NCBI GenBank assembly: GCA_001296005.1
Contig: LJHR01000017.1
Coordinates: 1-64,000 of the forward strand
Source of the DNA: an alpha proteobacterium AAP38
GTDB lineage: Bacteria > Pseudomonadota > Alphaproteobacteria > Azospirillales > Azospirillaceae
Reading direction: 5' to 3'
Length of the DNA stretch: 64,000 nt
The position numbers were made by a program, and so were the translations under genes. The notes beneath the pieces were generated by a model. That model was not told where the DNA came from. It searched no databases and saw only the letters and a list, made by a program, of their open reading frames with translations. Positions 1 to 8,215 of the stretch are shown here, piece after piece. How positions within the stretch are numbered: the first letter of the stretch is position 1; every line of letters starts with the position of its first letter.

Positions 1-87
1 CCCCCCCCCCCGTGAAAAAAGGTCGGCGCACCGGCCGACAAATGGAGAATATAGTAGATCAGGGCAGTTGCCTGTCCCTCCGCGATC

Positions 88-282
88 ATGGTTCCCCTTA
101 TGGTCATCAGATCGTTAGCGATCGCCGCGTTTCAGGCTGCCAGGGCAGACGGACTGACGATCATCAAGACATGCGCGAAGACCGGAATTCCGCGATCCAC
201 GTACCTGAAGTATCGGGAAATATTCAATTCTGAGCCCGTGGACGATATCGGCACGGGCGAGGATGTGACAGACACAAGGTGA
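88..282 (+). CDS. Possible small helix-turn-helix protein
   Basis: A 64-residue frame with the pattern AAFQAARADGLTIIKTCAKT followed by GIPRSTYLKY, which could form a helix-turn-helix (a Gly between two helices, then Ser-Thr-Tyr in a recognition-like helix). No family is recognised. It lies alone at the window edge, divergent from nothing obvious, and has no strong Shine-Dalgarno. A longer overlapping frame starting at 12 is less protein-like. It may be a fragment of a transposase or invertase-type DNA-binding domain. Low confidence. Confidence 0.28.
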   Translation: MVPLMVIRSLAIAAFQAARADGLTIIKTCAKTGIPRSTYLKYREIFNSEPVDDIGTGEDVTDTR

Positions 283-467
283 GGTGCAATTCCGAACCAG
301 TCGATCGGCTGAGCGCTGTGGCCTGAGGAGGGAGCACCGGGTGAAGTCGTCCCACCCGCAGGCGCTTCTGGAAACAGGCTTACGACAGGGCCTCAGAGCG
401 AGGACCAATGGGGAGGCCGGTCCAAGCGGCGAGATGTCGCCTGTCCCCATGCCAGTGTGCTGTCCCT

Positions 468-1748
468 TCAAGGCCTGCCAAGTTGGTCAGCGGTGTAGGT
501 ACGGGTTCCCACGACCGAACCCTGGGTACCGTCTATGTTATATTTGACAGCGACGCTGTACGTTGTCTTGCGCTGCTTGGCCTGTGCCAGAGTGGCGGCT
601 CCCATTCTCACAGGGTGGGCCATGGCGTTGAGTTCCGACTCCACGCTGATCGATTGGGTCGCCATTGGGGGCAGAGTAAGGGGGCGGACCAAGGTCGTCG
701 TGCGGATGTCCTTGTTCACGTAGACGGACACGGCTTCGACCACCAGATAACCCGCGCTGTGGTTCTGCAATTCCAGGATGGTTCCATTCAGCAAACCATG
801 AATCTGCGCGTTGCCGAAATCCAGCTTCGCTGGGCCCGTCCATCTCAGGTTCACCGCGGCGACCTGTACCGTCGCCGGGATCACCAATTTCCGACCATCA
901 GACGCAATGCCACCATCGCAAGCGGCACTTCCCTTGATGTCGGTATACCGGTCCAGTCTGCACTCGACTTTCAGCTGGGGAATCTGCCCCGCATTGCTGA
1001 CGGTCTGTTGGAGATCGGCGAGCATCGACTTGGCCGCCTCGTTGGTCCGGGCCGTTTCCAATCCAGGCAAGATAAGATGGAGGTCGATGTCAGACTTCAG
1101 CCGATTCTCATCCAGCGCGAAGCCCGAAGTGTCCTGGGTGGACGGCTTCAGGACCGCCTCCATCCTCAGTTTGGCAACGTAGTTGCGGATTTCCTGCTTG
1201 GTGGCGACAAGGTTGCGCTGTTCACGAACGGCTTCGATCACCTTGGCTTCTGCGATGATGCGGGCCACCAGTTCTCGATCGACGATTTTATTGGTTCCGA
1301 TACCAGCGCCAAGCGTCAGCGGTATGGCTGTCAGGTTTCGACCGATGGTGCCGGCTGTGTCGGCAACCATCAGACGGCTGCGGCAAGGATGATATCCTTT
1401 GTACTCCAGGAGCAGCGGAGAGCAGCTGATATAGGGTGAAGAGTTTTCACGACCGGCCTGATAGCCCGGCTCCACCATCAGCATGTCCTTAGAAACCCAC
1501 AGGACCTCCACGCCCTCATTGGGCGGGAGAAACTTCTCGGAAACCTGGGCGACATGCCAAGCGCCGCCGGTATCGCTCACTTGGACGTACATGCCGCCCG
1601 ATTCCAGCTTCGGCGAAAGGCCGATCAACACGCTGTTCTGATTGCCTGCCGTGGTCGTTCCGACGGCAACCTTCTGGGCGCTGTTGCTCGCGCATCCAGA
1701 AAGGAGCCACAGCGAAAGGGCGGCAGCGATAGCGGCTTGGCTTTTCAT
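468..1748 (-). CDS. Predicted lipoprotein of unknown function
   Basis: The 426-residue product begins with a typical lipoprotein signal peptide: a short charged start, a hydrophobic stretch (AAIAAALSLWLLSGC) and a lipobox with the acylated Cys at about residue 19. It should therefore be anchored to the inner or outer membrane facing the periplasm. The rest is soluble, with a run of charged residues around 165-210 (RELVARIIAEAKVIEAVREQ) that may be helical. I do not recognise a family. It is a single gene, divergent from the XRE regulator at 1882, so that regulator could control it through the shared 130-base upstream region. The coding frame is long and clean; only the function is open. Confidence 0.78.
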   Translation of the reverse strand: MKSQAAIAAALSLWLLSGCASNSAQKVAVGTTTAGNQNSVLIGLSPKLESGGMYVQVSDTGGAWHVAQVSEKFLPPNEGVEVLWVSKDMLMVEPGYQAGRENSSPYISCSPLLLEYKGYHPCRSRLMVADTAGTIGRNLTAIPLTLGAGIGTNKIVDRELVARIIAEAKVIEAVREQRNLVATKQEIRNYVAKLRMEAVLKPSTQDTSGFALDENRLKSDIDLHLILPGLETARTNEAAKSMLADLQQTVSNAGQIPQLKVECRLDRYTDIKGSAACDGGIASDGRKLVIPATVQVAAVNLRWTGPAKLDFGNAQIHGLLNGTILELQNHSAGYLVVEAVSVYVNKDIRTTTLVRPLTLPPMATQSISVESELNAMAHPVRMGAATLAQAKQRKTTYSVAVKYNIDGTQGSVVGTRTYTADQLGRP

Positions 1749-1881
1749 ATGACGACCATGGTTGGAAACGAGATGTCCAGCGAATCGAGGGAACTGAAGT
1801 GCAACATAGTGCGTCTATATACCTAGTTACCCGCAACATAGATCGTGGTCAATTGGCATCGCACGCAGCAGGGTGCGTGTC

Positions 1882-2232
1882 ATGGACGCGAACTGGAAAC
1901 GAAGTATCGGTGCTCGTGTAAGGGCAGCCCGGGATGCTCGGGGCATGACCCAAGAGCAGCTCGCGTCTGCCATTGACCAGGCGACCAGGACCGTCAGCTA
2001 TCTAGAGACAGGCACCAAGGCGCCCACCCTGCTCACGCTGATGCGCATCGCCGGTGTTCTGGAGCGGCCGTTGTCGTTCTTCCTGCCTGACCCGTCTGCC
2101 GGTGATCCTGACCCGGATCGGTTGCGAGCTGAGACAAGGGTGGTGGAAATTCTGCGTCGGCTCGCACCGGAGGACGTGGCTGTCGTGCTAGGCCATGCCG
2201 AACTTCTCTTGACTGCAAGGCAAGGGCATTAG
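1882..2232 (+). CDS. XRE-family HTH transcriptional regulator
   Basis: A 116-residue protein with an N-terminal Cro/CI-type helix-turn-helix over about residues 8-62: IGARVRAARDARGMTQEQLA, then a recognition helix and the TRTVSYLETGTKAPTLLTLM segment that is characteristic of XRE regulators. The C-terminal tail (about 65-116) has no known domain and may dimerise. The ATG at 1882 is preferred over the GTG at 1873 because it begins directly before the conserved domain. It is divergently transcribed from the lipoprotein gene at 468-1748, which is the obvious candidate target along with its own promoter. Confidence 0.85.
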   Translation: MDANWKRSIGARVRAARDARGMTQEQLASAIDQATRTVSYLETGTKAPTLLTLMRIAGVLERPLSFFLPDPSAGDPDPDRLRAETRVVEILRRLAPEDVAVVLGHAELLLTARQGH

Positions 2233-2519
2233 GACATCCTGGTCCGCGCGTCTGAATTCTCCACACCGACCATGCGGCTTTCCCCGCCGCCCACAAACGA
2301 GACAACTTGTTTTACGCCAAGACATGCGGATATGGCTTCAGGTCGCACCATCGCGGTTGTCAAGCAGATGAGCTTGAGCATGCGTAATACGCACTCCGCC
2401 CCTCCCCGGAGCCGTTCGAGCAAGTCCATGAAACCCTGTGCTCCAACCTGCTGGCTCATTACCGCAACTGGGGATGACCAGGAGACTGTCAGAGCCAAGT
2501 CCTTGTCAGCCAGCGGCAC
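2229..2519 (-). CDS. Hypothetical protein, doubtful
   Basis: A 96-residue frame starting at GTG 2519, convergent with the XRE gene and overlapping its last 4 bases. It contains a protein-like stretch (GFMDLLERLRGGAECVLRML) but no recognised domain, and no good ribosome binding site. The opposite-strand frame over the same bases is Arg/Ser-rich and looks like a shadow. This could be a real small gene or non-coding sequence. Confidence 0.3.
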   Translation of the reverse strand: MPLADKDLALTVSWSSPVAVMSQQVGAQGFMDLLERLRGGAECVLRMLKLICLTTAMVRPEAISACLGVKQVVSFVGGGESRMVGVENSDARTRMS

Positions 2520-2552
2520 AGTCCACCGTTAAGCCCAAAAATACCTGCGGTC

Positions 2553-3563
2553 CTAACTGAATGGGTACTGTTGATGCGGGGTTCGGGCCAGAGCAATCAT
2601 GGCGTCAAGATTCTCGACCGAAACCGCCAGCGGCAAGGAACAGCCAGGTGCCAGAACAAAGCCCGGTCCAGCAAAGCGATCCAGAATTCGCCGGACCTCA
2701 TCGACACATTGGCGGACCGTGCCGTGGGTGATGACCCCGTCGGGATCAGGGCCGGTTGACAGGCCGGGCTGTGGCTGAAAATCGGTCGGCAAGGGATTGC
2801 CCGGGGACATGTTATAATGGATCAGCGCTGCCGGCGCATCACGGAACAAGTGATGATGGACCTTATCGCCATGCAGATGCAGCACATTAAACGGCAGTGC
2901 TGACGCCGCCACCAGACAGGCGAGATCCCCGGACAGGCCCAAACGGGCATAATCATCGCTGGTGACCAATGAGGCCTGGGCGGATTGAACGGCCAGGAAA
3001 ATACCGTCAACACCCACATCCGTCAGTGCCGATACCAGCCGCCGGCAATTGTCAGTCAGGGTCGTCAAGCCCGCCGCTACGGCCTCCGGTGCCTCGGTGC
3101 GGTGGCGGGCCAGCGTACCTGGCGGTGCCAGTTTGGCGGCCAGACTGACAGGGCTGTAAAGGGTGGCGAGCAGGGGTATGGTGGGCGGTAGCCGACGGCG
3201 GAGCCGGTCTCCGGCTTGGACAATGCGGGCGGTAAAACCATCACCGGGTGCCAGAGGCGCCAACCGGTACCAATCGTCAGGGTCCTTCACCACTGTTCGC
3301 ACAATACGCCGCCGACCCAATGCATCGCTCGGGTCATGCGCATCCTCAACCCCATAGTCGCGCAATTGCCAGGTCGATGCTGGTGTGAGTTTCACCAGAT
3401 CCAGGTCAAACCTCGCCTGCCAGGCCAGCGTGGCCGCAGCGAGCGCCTCTGCGTCCTGATCGGCGATTGGATGGTGGCAATGCGCGAAGACGGGGCAGAT
3501 CGGTGCCGTCTCTCCCGCTAATGTCTGGGTCAGCAGATCGCGGTAACGAGGGACCACCATCAT
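2553..3563 (-). CDS. Uroporphyrinogen decarboxylase (URO-D) family protein
   Basis: A 336-residue protein of the URO-D superfamily, which covers HemE and the cobamide-dependent methyltransferases of the MtaA/MtbA type. Visible marks are the barrel strand FNVLHLHGDKVHHHL near residue 225 and the C-terminal FVLAPGCSLPLAVSVENLDA, which matches the 'ILAPGC-x-P-x-ENI' ending of MtaA-like proteins rather than of HemE. MtaA enzymes bind zinc with a His-x-Cys pair plus a later Cys; here the first site reads His-Leu-His, so zinc binding may differ. The start at 3563 is chosen because its ATG overlaps the stop of the upstream cytidylyltransferase gene (ATGA), a coupling signal. It forms an operon with the cytidylyltransferase and LicD-like genes. 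A methyl transfer or decarboxylation in a surface-decoration pathway is inference. Confidence 0.82.
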   Translation of the reverse strand: MMVVPRYRDLLTQTLAGETAPICPVFAHCHHPIADQDAEALAAATLAWQARFDLDLVKLTPASTWQLRDYGVEDAHDPSDALGRRRIVRTVVKDPDDWYRLAPLAPGDGFTARIVQAGDRLRRRLPPTIPLLATLYSPVSLAAKLAPPGTLARHRTEAPEAVAAGLTTLTDNCRRLVSALTDVGVDGIFLAVQSAQASLVTSDDYARLGLSGDLACLVAASALPFNVLHLHGDKVHHHLFRDAPAALIHYNMSPGNPLPTDFQPQPGLSTGPDPDGVITHGTVRQCVDEVRRILDRFAGPGFVLAPGCSLPLAVSVENLDAMIALARTPHQQYPFS

Positions 3564-4027
3564 GGAGGCGTCACCAGCCTCGTGGTAATGTTGCGCCGTT
3601 GCGTGCTGGAGATGCCGATGGTACGGGGAAGAAAACGCACCTCCATTCCCCGGACTTGTAGCGCCGGTCCCAGCCGCTGCCAACGGGGCGTTTCTGCCCA
3701 ATCGGCACCGATAAAGACAATGTTTATGCGTAGCGACGACATGAACTCAGCAAAAGCATCCGTATCATCCATCGGCACGGATACCGCCATAGCCTCGCTG
3801 ACACAGGATAAGGCTGATAGCAGCTCCCGGCGTTCAGACTGGGGAACCAGTGGCAGACGCCCCTTCACACGGGCGATGATCTCGTCATCGGGAACACCAA
3901 CCAGCAAGTGCCTGCACGCTGCCGCTGCCATTTGGAGATAGCGCACATGTCCCACATGCAGCAAATCGAAGGCACCGGAAGCATACCCACGGGCGGGCAG
4001 CTTGGATAAAGGATCACACGGGTGCAT
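3560..4027 (-). CDS. Cytidylyltransferase-like protein (TagD/GCT family)
   Basis: A roughly 155-residue nucleotidyltransferase. It has the family's CTP-binding HxGH motif within GAFDLLHVGHVRYLQ near residue 20 and the C-terminal ISST-x-R-R signature (ISSTQRR), as in glycerol-3-phosphate and phosphoethanolamine/phosphocholine cytidylyltransferases. Proteins of this fold activate a phosphorylated small molecule as its CDP derivative. ATG 4027 is proposed; it overlaps the end of the LicD-like gene by 14 bases, and the stop overlaps the URO-D start. An upstream start at 4057 is possible. Pairing with a LicD-like transferase suggests it makes the CDP-linked donor that LicD uses. The substrate (choline, ethanolamine, glycerol or another) cannot be read from the sequence. 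Confidence 0.84.
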   Translation of the reverse strand: MHPCDPLSKLPARGYASGAFDLLHVGHVRYLQMAAAACRHLLVGVPDDEIIARVKGRLPLVPQSERRELLSALSCVSEAMAVSVPMDDTDAFAEFMSSLRINIVFIGADWAETPRWQRLGPALQVRGMEVRFLPRTIGISSTQRRNITTRLVTPP

Positions 4028-5405
4028 CGCTATTCCCAGCAGCAAGAAGGCTGACAAGCTCCTTGTCTATATTCGCATCAGCCAAGAGCTGACCAAGCCG
4101 GCGCGCGGCAGCGATACGACCGGCCAGCAGGTAGTCCACCAGACGGATGGCCGTAACGCTGGCCAGGAAGTCAGTGTAACCGGTCAAATTAGGGGCAGCC
4201 ACCATCGTATCGAAGCCCCCGTCGGGCGTCCGCCAATCGCCATAAGTCGCGGCCAGCAGCGCCGCAGGATCATCGGGCACGGGGAGGCGCCGTCCAATAC
4301 CGGGCACATCCATCAACACAGGGGTGAAAGCCGGTACCATCGACTCCCGTAGCACTTGGCCGGATGGATGACACCAGCGGGAAACGAAGCGATTGCCATC
4401 CCGCTGATATTCAGTGATATCGACAGTCAGTCCGGTTGGCTGATGAACGACCGCACGGAATGTACCTGTATCGACGCGGTGACGCTGCTCTTTGAAGCGG
4501 CCTGTTGCCATCAGCGCAGCCACGACATCGGCGCTCGTGGCTGGGGGTACAGTGGCCAAATCGAGATCCAGGTCCCCCGGCAACAGATCACCATCCCGTA
4601 TCAGCCCCAACAGCGTGCCCGCATGAAGGATAACAGGCAGGTTCTCGGTAAGAACCAGCCGCTCGATCTCTGTCAGTATCTGAATCTGCCGGCGGCGAGT
4701 GCGTATCCTCGCTGTTGGAGGCTGAGGACGCATATGGAGAGGAATATGCCGCGCCAAGCGTACCGCCGCAGCCACGCTATCGGTAAAGCGTAGTTGATCA
4801 TGCATAGCCATGACTTGATGCAACTTTACTGTCGTTTGGATATCGATATTGGCGGCTGGCAACCTGCGCAGCAGTTGGTCGGCTTCAGCTATAATCTGCG
4901 CATGCTGCCCCAACAACGCCTGAACATCCCAGCGCTCAGTCAGCAAAGAAAGTGGCACTTGCTGCGACCGCTGTTCGCGCTGACGCAGCAAGTGCAGTTT
5001 GGCGACGTGGTCAAGCTGACGGTCAGCGATGGCTGTGAGCAGGGCAAGCCCAACATCGATACCATTCGCTAAAGCCATTAGAGCTTCACCGTGGATACGC
5101 GCCTGTTGTAGATCGCCAGCGAATAAAGATAATATTCCTAAGAACTGATGATATACTAGCGGGTGCAGCCGGCTCCGCTGAGCCTGTATGACCACCAGCG
5201 CTTCGTCACATCGCTCGCTGAGGATAGCAATATCAGCTAGAATACTGGCCGCTGCCTGCCCGGGGTCATCACGCAGATGCAAAAGCGCGTCAGCATAGGC
5301 ACCATAATATTCGCCAGCATGTAAACGCCGGTGAATAGTTTCAACATTGGGAGAAGTGAGGTAGGTCGGCAACATGGGGGCCGACCTCGAGCCTATAGCT
5401 GTCAT
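4014..5405 (-). CDS. LicD/fukutin-like phosphotransferase with N-terminal helical-repeat region
   Basis: A 463-residue protein. The first ~220 residues are helical and Ala/Leu-rich with TPR-like periodicity (AGEYYGAYADALLHLRDDPG, DEALVVIQAQRSRLH). The C-terminal half carries LicD/nucleotidyltransferase hallmarks: HAGTLLGLIRDGDLLPGDLD near 261-280, whose acidic GD-x-D-x-D cluster is the expected metal-binding site, then FRAVVHQPTGLTVDITEYQ and a PDDPAALLAATYGDW segment typical of LicD proteins. LicD transfers phosphocholine or a related group from a CDP donor onto surface glycans. It heads a three-gene minus-strand operon with a cytidylyltransferase and a URO-D-family protein. The start could also be ATG 5375. 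LicD assignment is fairly firm; the group transferred is unknown. Confidence 0.74.
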   Translation of the reverse strand: MTAIGSRSAPMLPTYLTSPNVETIHRRLHAGEYYGAYADALLHLRDDPGQAAASILADIAILSERCDEALVVIQAQRSRLHPLVYHQFLGILSLFAGDLQQARIHGEALMALANGIDVGLALLTAIADRQLDHVAKLHLLRQREQRSQQVPLSLLTERWDVQALLGQHAQIIAEADQLLRRLPAANIDIQTTVKLHQVMAMHDQLRFTDSVAAAVRLARHIPLHMRPQPPTARIRTRRRQIQILTEIERLVLTENLPVILHAGTLLGLIRDGDLLPGDLDLDLATVPPATSADVVAALMATGRFKEQRHRVDTGTFRAVVHQPTGLTVDITEYQRDGNRFVSRWCHPSGQVLRESMVPAFTPVLMDVPGIGRRLPVPDDPAALLAATYGDWRTPDGGFDTMVAAPNLTGYTDFLASVTAIRLVDYLLAGRIAAARRLGQLLADANIDKELVSLLAAGNSDAPV

Positions 5406-5447
5406 GAATGCCACTAAGCCGTTATAGTAAAAGTGGAAAAATTCCAC

Positions 5448-5586
5448 TTCTATGTCACCACAAAAATTATAATTTAGAAAGGATTTTAGTAGAGTTCATA
5501 GAATTAGCGGCACTCAATAGATTAGGCGCAGTTAACGCTTTACCTGTTTCAGGTGTGGGGGATACATATCGTTTCACTAAGGATGA
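5448..5586. other. AT-rich intergenic region
   Basis: This stretch upstream of the LicD-like gene is clearly AT-rich compared with the flanking genes (for example AAAATTATAATTTAGAAAGG). It probably holds the promoter of the minus-strand LicD operon. I could not define -35 and -10 boxes with confidence, and I see no gene in it. Confidence 0.4.
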
Positions 5587-5865
5587 TCAGGCCTTGGCGT
5601 CCCACAGCGTAATGTTGGGGAGTGGGGTATCGGGCAGAGGTTGAGAGGCAAGGCTTGGGTTTGGTTGAGATTTCAGCATTTCCTGTATCCGTGCACCCAC
5701 AAGAAAGATACCACCCAGAGGGAGCGCAGCCGCACCCAAGATCAAGAGTGCGAGATTTAGCATCTCTGTTGGTCGATCCGTTCGGTCATCGCTGAGGTGC
5801 ATGGCAATGCCGGCAATTATCGTTCCGACGCCAGCTACGATAATCAACCAACCTGCAATTCGCAT
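5587..5865 (-). CDS. Small two-helix membrane protein
   Basis: A 92-residue protein with two hydrophobic segments: MRIAGWLIIVAGVGTIIAGI at the start and LNLALLILGAAALPLGGIFL at about 36-55, separated by a short polar loop (MHLSDDRTDRPTEM). The tail is Pro-rich and polar. It is predicted to sit in the inner membrane with both ends on the same side. Start 5865 is chosen because an AAGGATCG ribosome binding site lies 9-10 bases upstream; the longer frame from 5931 lacks one. No family is recognised. It is followed downstream by the LicD-like trio but separated by about 180 bases, so co-transcription is uncertain. Confidence 0.62.
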   Translation of the reverse strand: MRIAGWLIIVAGVGTIIAGIAMHLSDDRTDRPTEMLNLALLILGAAALPLGGIFLVGARIQEMLKSQPNPSLASQPLPDTPLPNITLWDAKA

Positions 5866-6023
5866 GTTATTCGATCCTTGTGAAAAAGCTTGTTTGCTTT
5901 CGCAGCTGTAGGGATAATTATTAATTTCCAAAATTCTATATCAAAATAGATCGTTATCCAAGACATAGTGCCCCTAAGATGATACGGAGCGAGAACTGAT
6001 ACGAAACACCACCGCACACAGCT

Positions 6024-6212
6024 CTACCCGATAGCGGTGAGTTCAGACGGCACCTCCAGGATAGCGTACAGGCTCTTTAGGCGGCGTGATTGAATAGGCG
6101 GGTCTGATGGATCCAGTGCTATTCCGAAACCGAGACCGGCCTGAGCTGTCGGGTAATCTATGATGCGATCAGCATGGAAGCGGGCCAGCCGGAGCCGCAG
6201 CAGCCCTTCCAT
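6024..6212 (-). CDS. Possible small gene or gene remnant
   Basis: A 62-residue frame directly behind the methyltransferase gene. The translation (MEGLLRLRLARFHADRIIDY, later QSRRLKSLYAILEVPSELT) looks protein-like in composition, but there is no convincing ribosome binding site and no recognised family. It may be the degraded 3' end of a gene. The 5866-6023 stretch next to it holds nothing I can support. Confidence 0.27.
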   Translation of the reverse strand: MEGLLRLRLARFHADRIIDYPTAQAGLGFGIALDPSDPPIQSRRLKSLYAILEVPSELTAIG

Positions 6213-6249
6213 CTGTTCACCGGTTGCCAGCCGGGATAGGCCCGGACCT

Positions 6250-6966
6250 TCAGGTCCGGGCGACCACGTAGATTTCTGCGGCAATGTCGGGATAGCGCTC
6301 CCCGACCTGGCATAATGCCTCAATCATGGCGGGGGTGGCGATCTGCGCGAGCTGCCCCTGCGAGGCGGCTTTCATGAAATAGCCGCCGAAAACATCGACC
6401 CGCAAACCGGCTTCCAGGAACTCCCTGCGGAAAGTTTCCGGGTTATAGACGCGCCGGTGGCCGTGATGCAGGTCCAGCTCGTTCAAGGTTTCCTCGAACG
6501 GTAGCAGCCCCATGAGCACGCCTGCCTGCCGGTGGAGCGACCGGCTGTTGGGCACGGCGGCGAAGATCATGCCCCCCGGTGTCAGCCATGTCCGCGCCCG
6601 GCGCAGAAGACCGACTGGATCCGTCACATGTTCCAGCACATGGCCCAGGATGATGTTGTCAAAGCGTTCTGCCGGTTCAAATGTCTCGAACAGGCTGTTC
6701 ACCACTTGCGCCTGGGGACAGCGGGCAGCAATCTCCCGACAGAAGCGCTCGGCCCCCTCCACTACCGTCAGCGGCTGGCCGAGACGGTACAGACGGTCGG
6801 TCATCATGCCTTCCGCCGGCCCCAATTCCAGGATGCTGCCGCTCCCGAGATGACGGCGCACAATCGTGAAGGAATGGTCCAGGGTCAGCAGATAGACATC
6901 CTGGCCATAGAGGGACTGCGAGGCGATGGCGTTGAGCCGATCCTGTTCCTGGGCGACGGTCGTCAT
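6250..6966 (-). CDS. Class I SAM-dependent methyltransferase
   Basis: A 238-residue methyltransferase of the Methyltransf_23/11 type. Motif I is ILELGPAEGMMTDRL near residue 45, the acidic residue ending strand 2 is in LTVVEGAERF, and motif IV/V region is RFDNIILGHVLEHVTDPVGL followed by the post-motif LTPGGMIFAAVPNSRSLHR. The H-x-L-E-H-V-x-D-P pattern is typical of methyltransferases in glycan and natural-product clusters. It is the last gene of the FkbH operon; its ATG overlaps the VOC stop codon (ATGA), so translation is coupled. The acceptor is unknown, but the context suggests the ACP-bound or sugar-bound product of the operon. Confidence 0.87.
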   Translation of the reverse strand: MTTVAQEQDRLNAIASQSLYGQDVYLLTLDHSFTIVRRHLGSGSILELGPAEGMMTDRLYRLGQPLTVVEGAERFCREIAARCPQAQVVNSLFETFEPAERFDNIILGHVLEHVTDPVGLLRRARTWLTPGGMIFAAVPNSRSLHRQAGVLMGLLPFEETLNELDLHHGHRRVYNPETFRREFLEAGLRVDVFGGYFMKAASQGQLAQIATPAMIEALCQVGERYPDIAAEIYVVART

Positions 6967-7385
6967 CGTTCAATCAGCTCCAAAAGCATCATGTTGGAAA
7001 GGAACAGAAAGGCGATACGCCGACCGGCAAAGGCAGTCGCCGCGACCGGTTCTACCACAAGCTTTCCGCGGACCTTCGCGGCCTCTGCCAGCGAGCGTTC
7101 CATGTCCGGGGTCGTATAGGCCATGTGATACATCTTGCCCCCCCGGGCCAGGACATTGGTCAGCACGCCAGAGCCTTCGCCCAGAGGGGCCACCAGTTCA
7201 ATGCGCGGTCCGGCGCCAGTCAGAAACCAGCCCCGAATACCCTGGACAGGGTCCTCAAACACCTCCCCCTCGGGCGCATAGCCCATGGCGGCGAAGGAGG
7301 CATATTCGCGATCCAGGTTACGGCAGGCGACACCGATATGGTGGAACTCCAAGCCGGTCATGCCGGAAATGGTGCCGCCGATCAT
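6963..7385 (-). CDS. VOC (glyoxalase/bleomycin-resistance fold) family protein
   Basis: A 140-residue vicinal-oxygen-chelate protein resembling methylmalonyl-CoA epimerase. Likely metal ligands are the His in LEFHHIGVACRNLD, the His in KMYHMAYTTPDMERS and the Glu in MMLLELIER at the end, the usual H/H/E arrangement. The start ATG 7385 overlaps the GNAT stop codon (ATGA). VOC enzymes of this type epimerise or isomerise an alpha carbon next to a carbonyl or thioester, so action on an ACP-linked acyl group is plausible. This is inference from the operon, which also encodes an ACP and an FkbH-like loading enzyme. Confidence 0.83.
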   Translation of the reverse strand: MIGGTISGMTGLEFHHIGVACRNLDREYASFAAMGYAPEGEVFEDPVQGIRGWFLTGAGPRIELVAPLGEGSGVLTNVLARGGKMYHMAYTTPDMERSLAEAAKVRGKLVVEPVAATAFAGRRIAFLFLSNMMLLELIER

Positions 7386-7975
7386 TGTGCCAGCCTCCGT
7401 TGTACCAGACGGGCCGTACGTGCCGCCAGCGGGGCCAGCTTTGCTTCGACATCCGTCCACATCCCGGCAGTAATATACTGTTCACGGGCATCGACAGGGG
7501 CACCGTCGATCTCAAACGCACCCGGCAACAGACCGCCATCGACCAACCCGCATGAGGCATGGAAGGAAACGACCTTCTCGTTGCGTGCCAGGGTTCGGCA
7601 AAAAAGCCGCCGCAGGTCCAGCGGGCCGAACGCGATCCGGTAGAGCAGCAGCACGCTCTCCACAGCCGCCGCCGATCCGGGCGCCAATATCCAGCGGCCC
7701 CACTCGGCCTCGGCACCATCCGCGCTCTGGTCATAAATTGAGATCGTCCCCTCGGGACGACCGGTTATCCGGTTTTCGATGATGAAATAATAATCGCCTG
7801 GGCGTGCAAAATAACGCTCGATCCAGGCGCGCTGTGCGGTCGGGTCGGCGGATGTCGCATGGATATGGCGGGACAGCTGCAGGTTTGTACGCAACTCGAT
7901 GATGAACTCGCTGTCCTCCAGCGTAACCGGCCGCAGTGCGAAGGCATCACCGATACCGGACAGTTCATGGCGCAT
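7382..7975 (-). CDS. GNAT-family N-acyltransferase (RimJ/PseH-like)
   Basis: A 197-residue acyltransferase of the GNAT fold. It starts with the strand ALRPVTLEDSEFIIELRTNL, has a typical region around YYFIIENRITGRPEGTISIY, and a probable acyl-CoA or acyl-ACP binding loop around EWGRWILAPGSAAAVESVLL. The arrangement matches RimJ/PseH-like enzymes that N-acetylate amino sugars or protein N-termini. The start overlaps the ACP gene's end by 11 bases. Because an ACP is encoded immediately upstream, the donor may be an acyl-ACP and not acetyl-CoA; this is inference. Confidence 0.84.
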   Translation of the reverse strand: MRHELSGIGDAFALRPVTLEDSEFIIELRTNLQLSRHIHATSADPTAQRAWIERYFARPGDYYFIIENRITGRPEGTISIYDQSADGAEAEWGRWILAPGSAAAVESVLLLYRIAFGPLDLRRLFCRTLARNEKVVSFHASCGLVDGGLLPGAFEIDGAPVDAREQYITAGMWTDVEAKLAPLAARTARLVQRRLAQ

Positions 7976-8198
7976 CGCCGGCCTCTACCGCCTTGACGAT
8001 GTCATCAAGGCTCTGGATACGCGCCATGCGATCCTCATCCAGCTGGATACCGAACTCATCCTCTACCGCGAAGATGACTTCGACATGCTTCAAGGAGTCC
8101 CATTTGGGCTCCGCCTCACGGGTCACGGGGGTGCCGGGCGGATAATCACTCTCCAGGACAGCGGACAGGATGCGGCGAACGCGGTCTTCGATACTCAC
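7965..8198 (-). CDS. Acyl carrier protein
   Basis: A 77-residue acidic protein starting at GTG 8198, preceded by a GGAGAG ribosome binding site 7 bases upstream. It has the phosphopantetheine attachment motif DSL in WDSLKHVEVIFAVEDEFGIQ (Ser at about residue 35), and the ending IQSLDDIVKAVEA is typical of ACP helix 4. A dedicated ACP next to an FkbH-like enzyme suggests that it carries a small acyl unit such as a glyceryl group derived from 1,3-bisphosphoglycerate, as known for FkbH/FkbJ-type systems. The longer frame from 8480 is out of family length and runs through the FkbH gene. Confidence 0.9.
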   Translation of the reverse strand: MSIEDRVRRILSAVLESDYPPGTPVTREAEPKWDSLKHVEVIFAVEDEFGIQLDEDRMARIQSLDDIVKAVEAGDAP

Positions 8199-8215
8199 GG
8201 GAAATCTCTCCAGGA

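Noticed and set aside
408-1439. A 343-codon plus-strand frame opposite the lipoprotein gene
   Set aside because: The minus strand has a proper lipoprotein signal peptide and balanced composition; the plus frame is His/Arg/Gln-rich.
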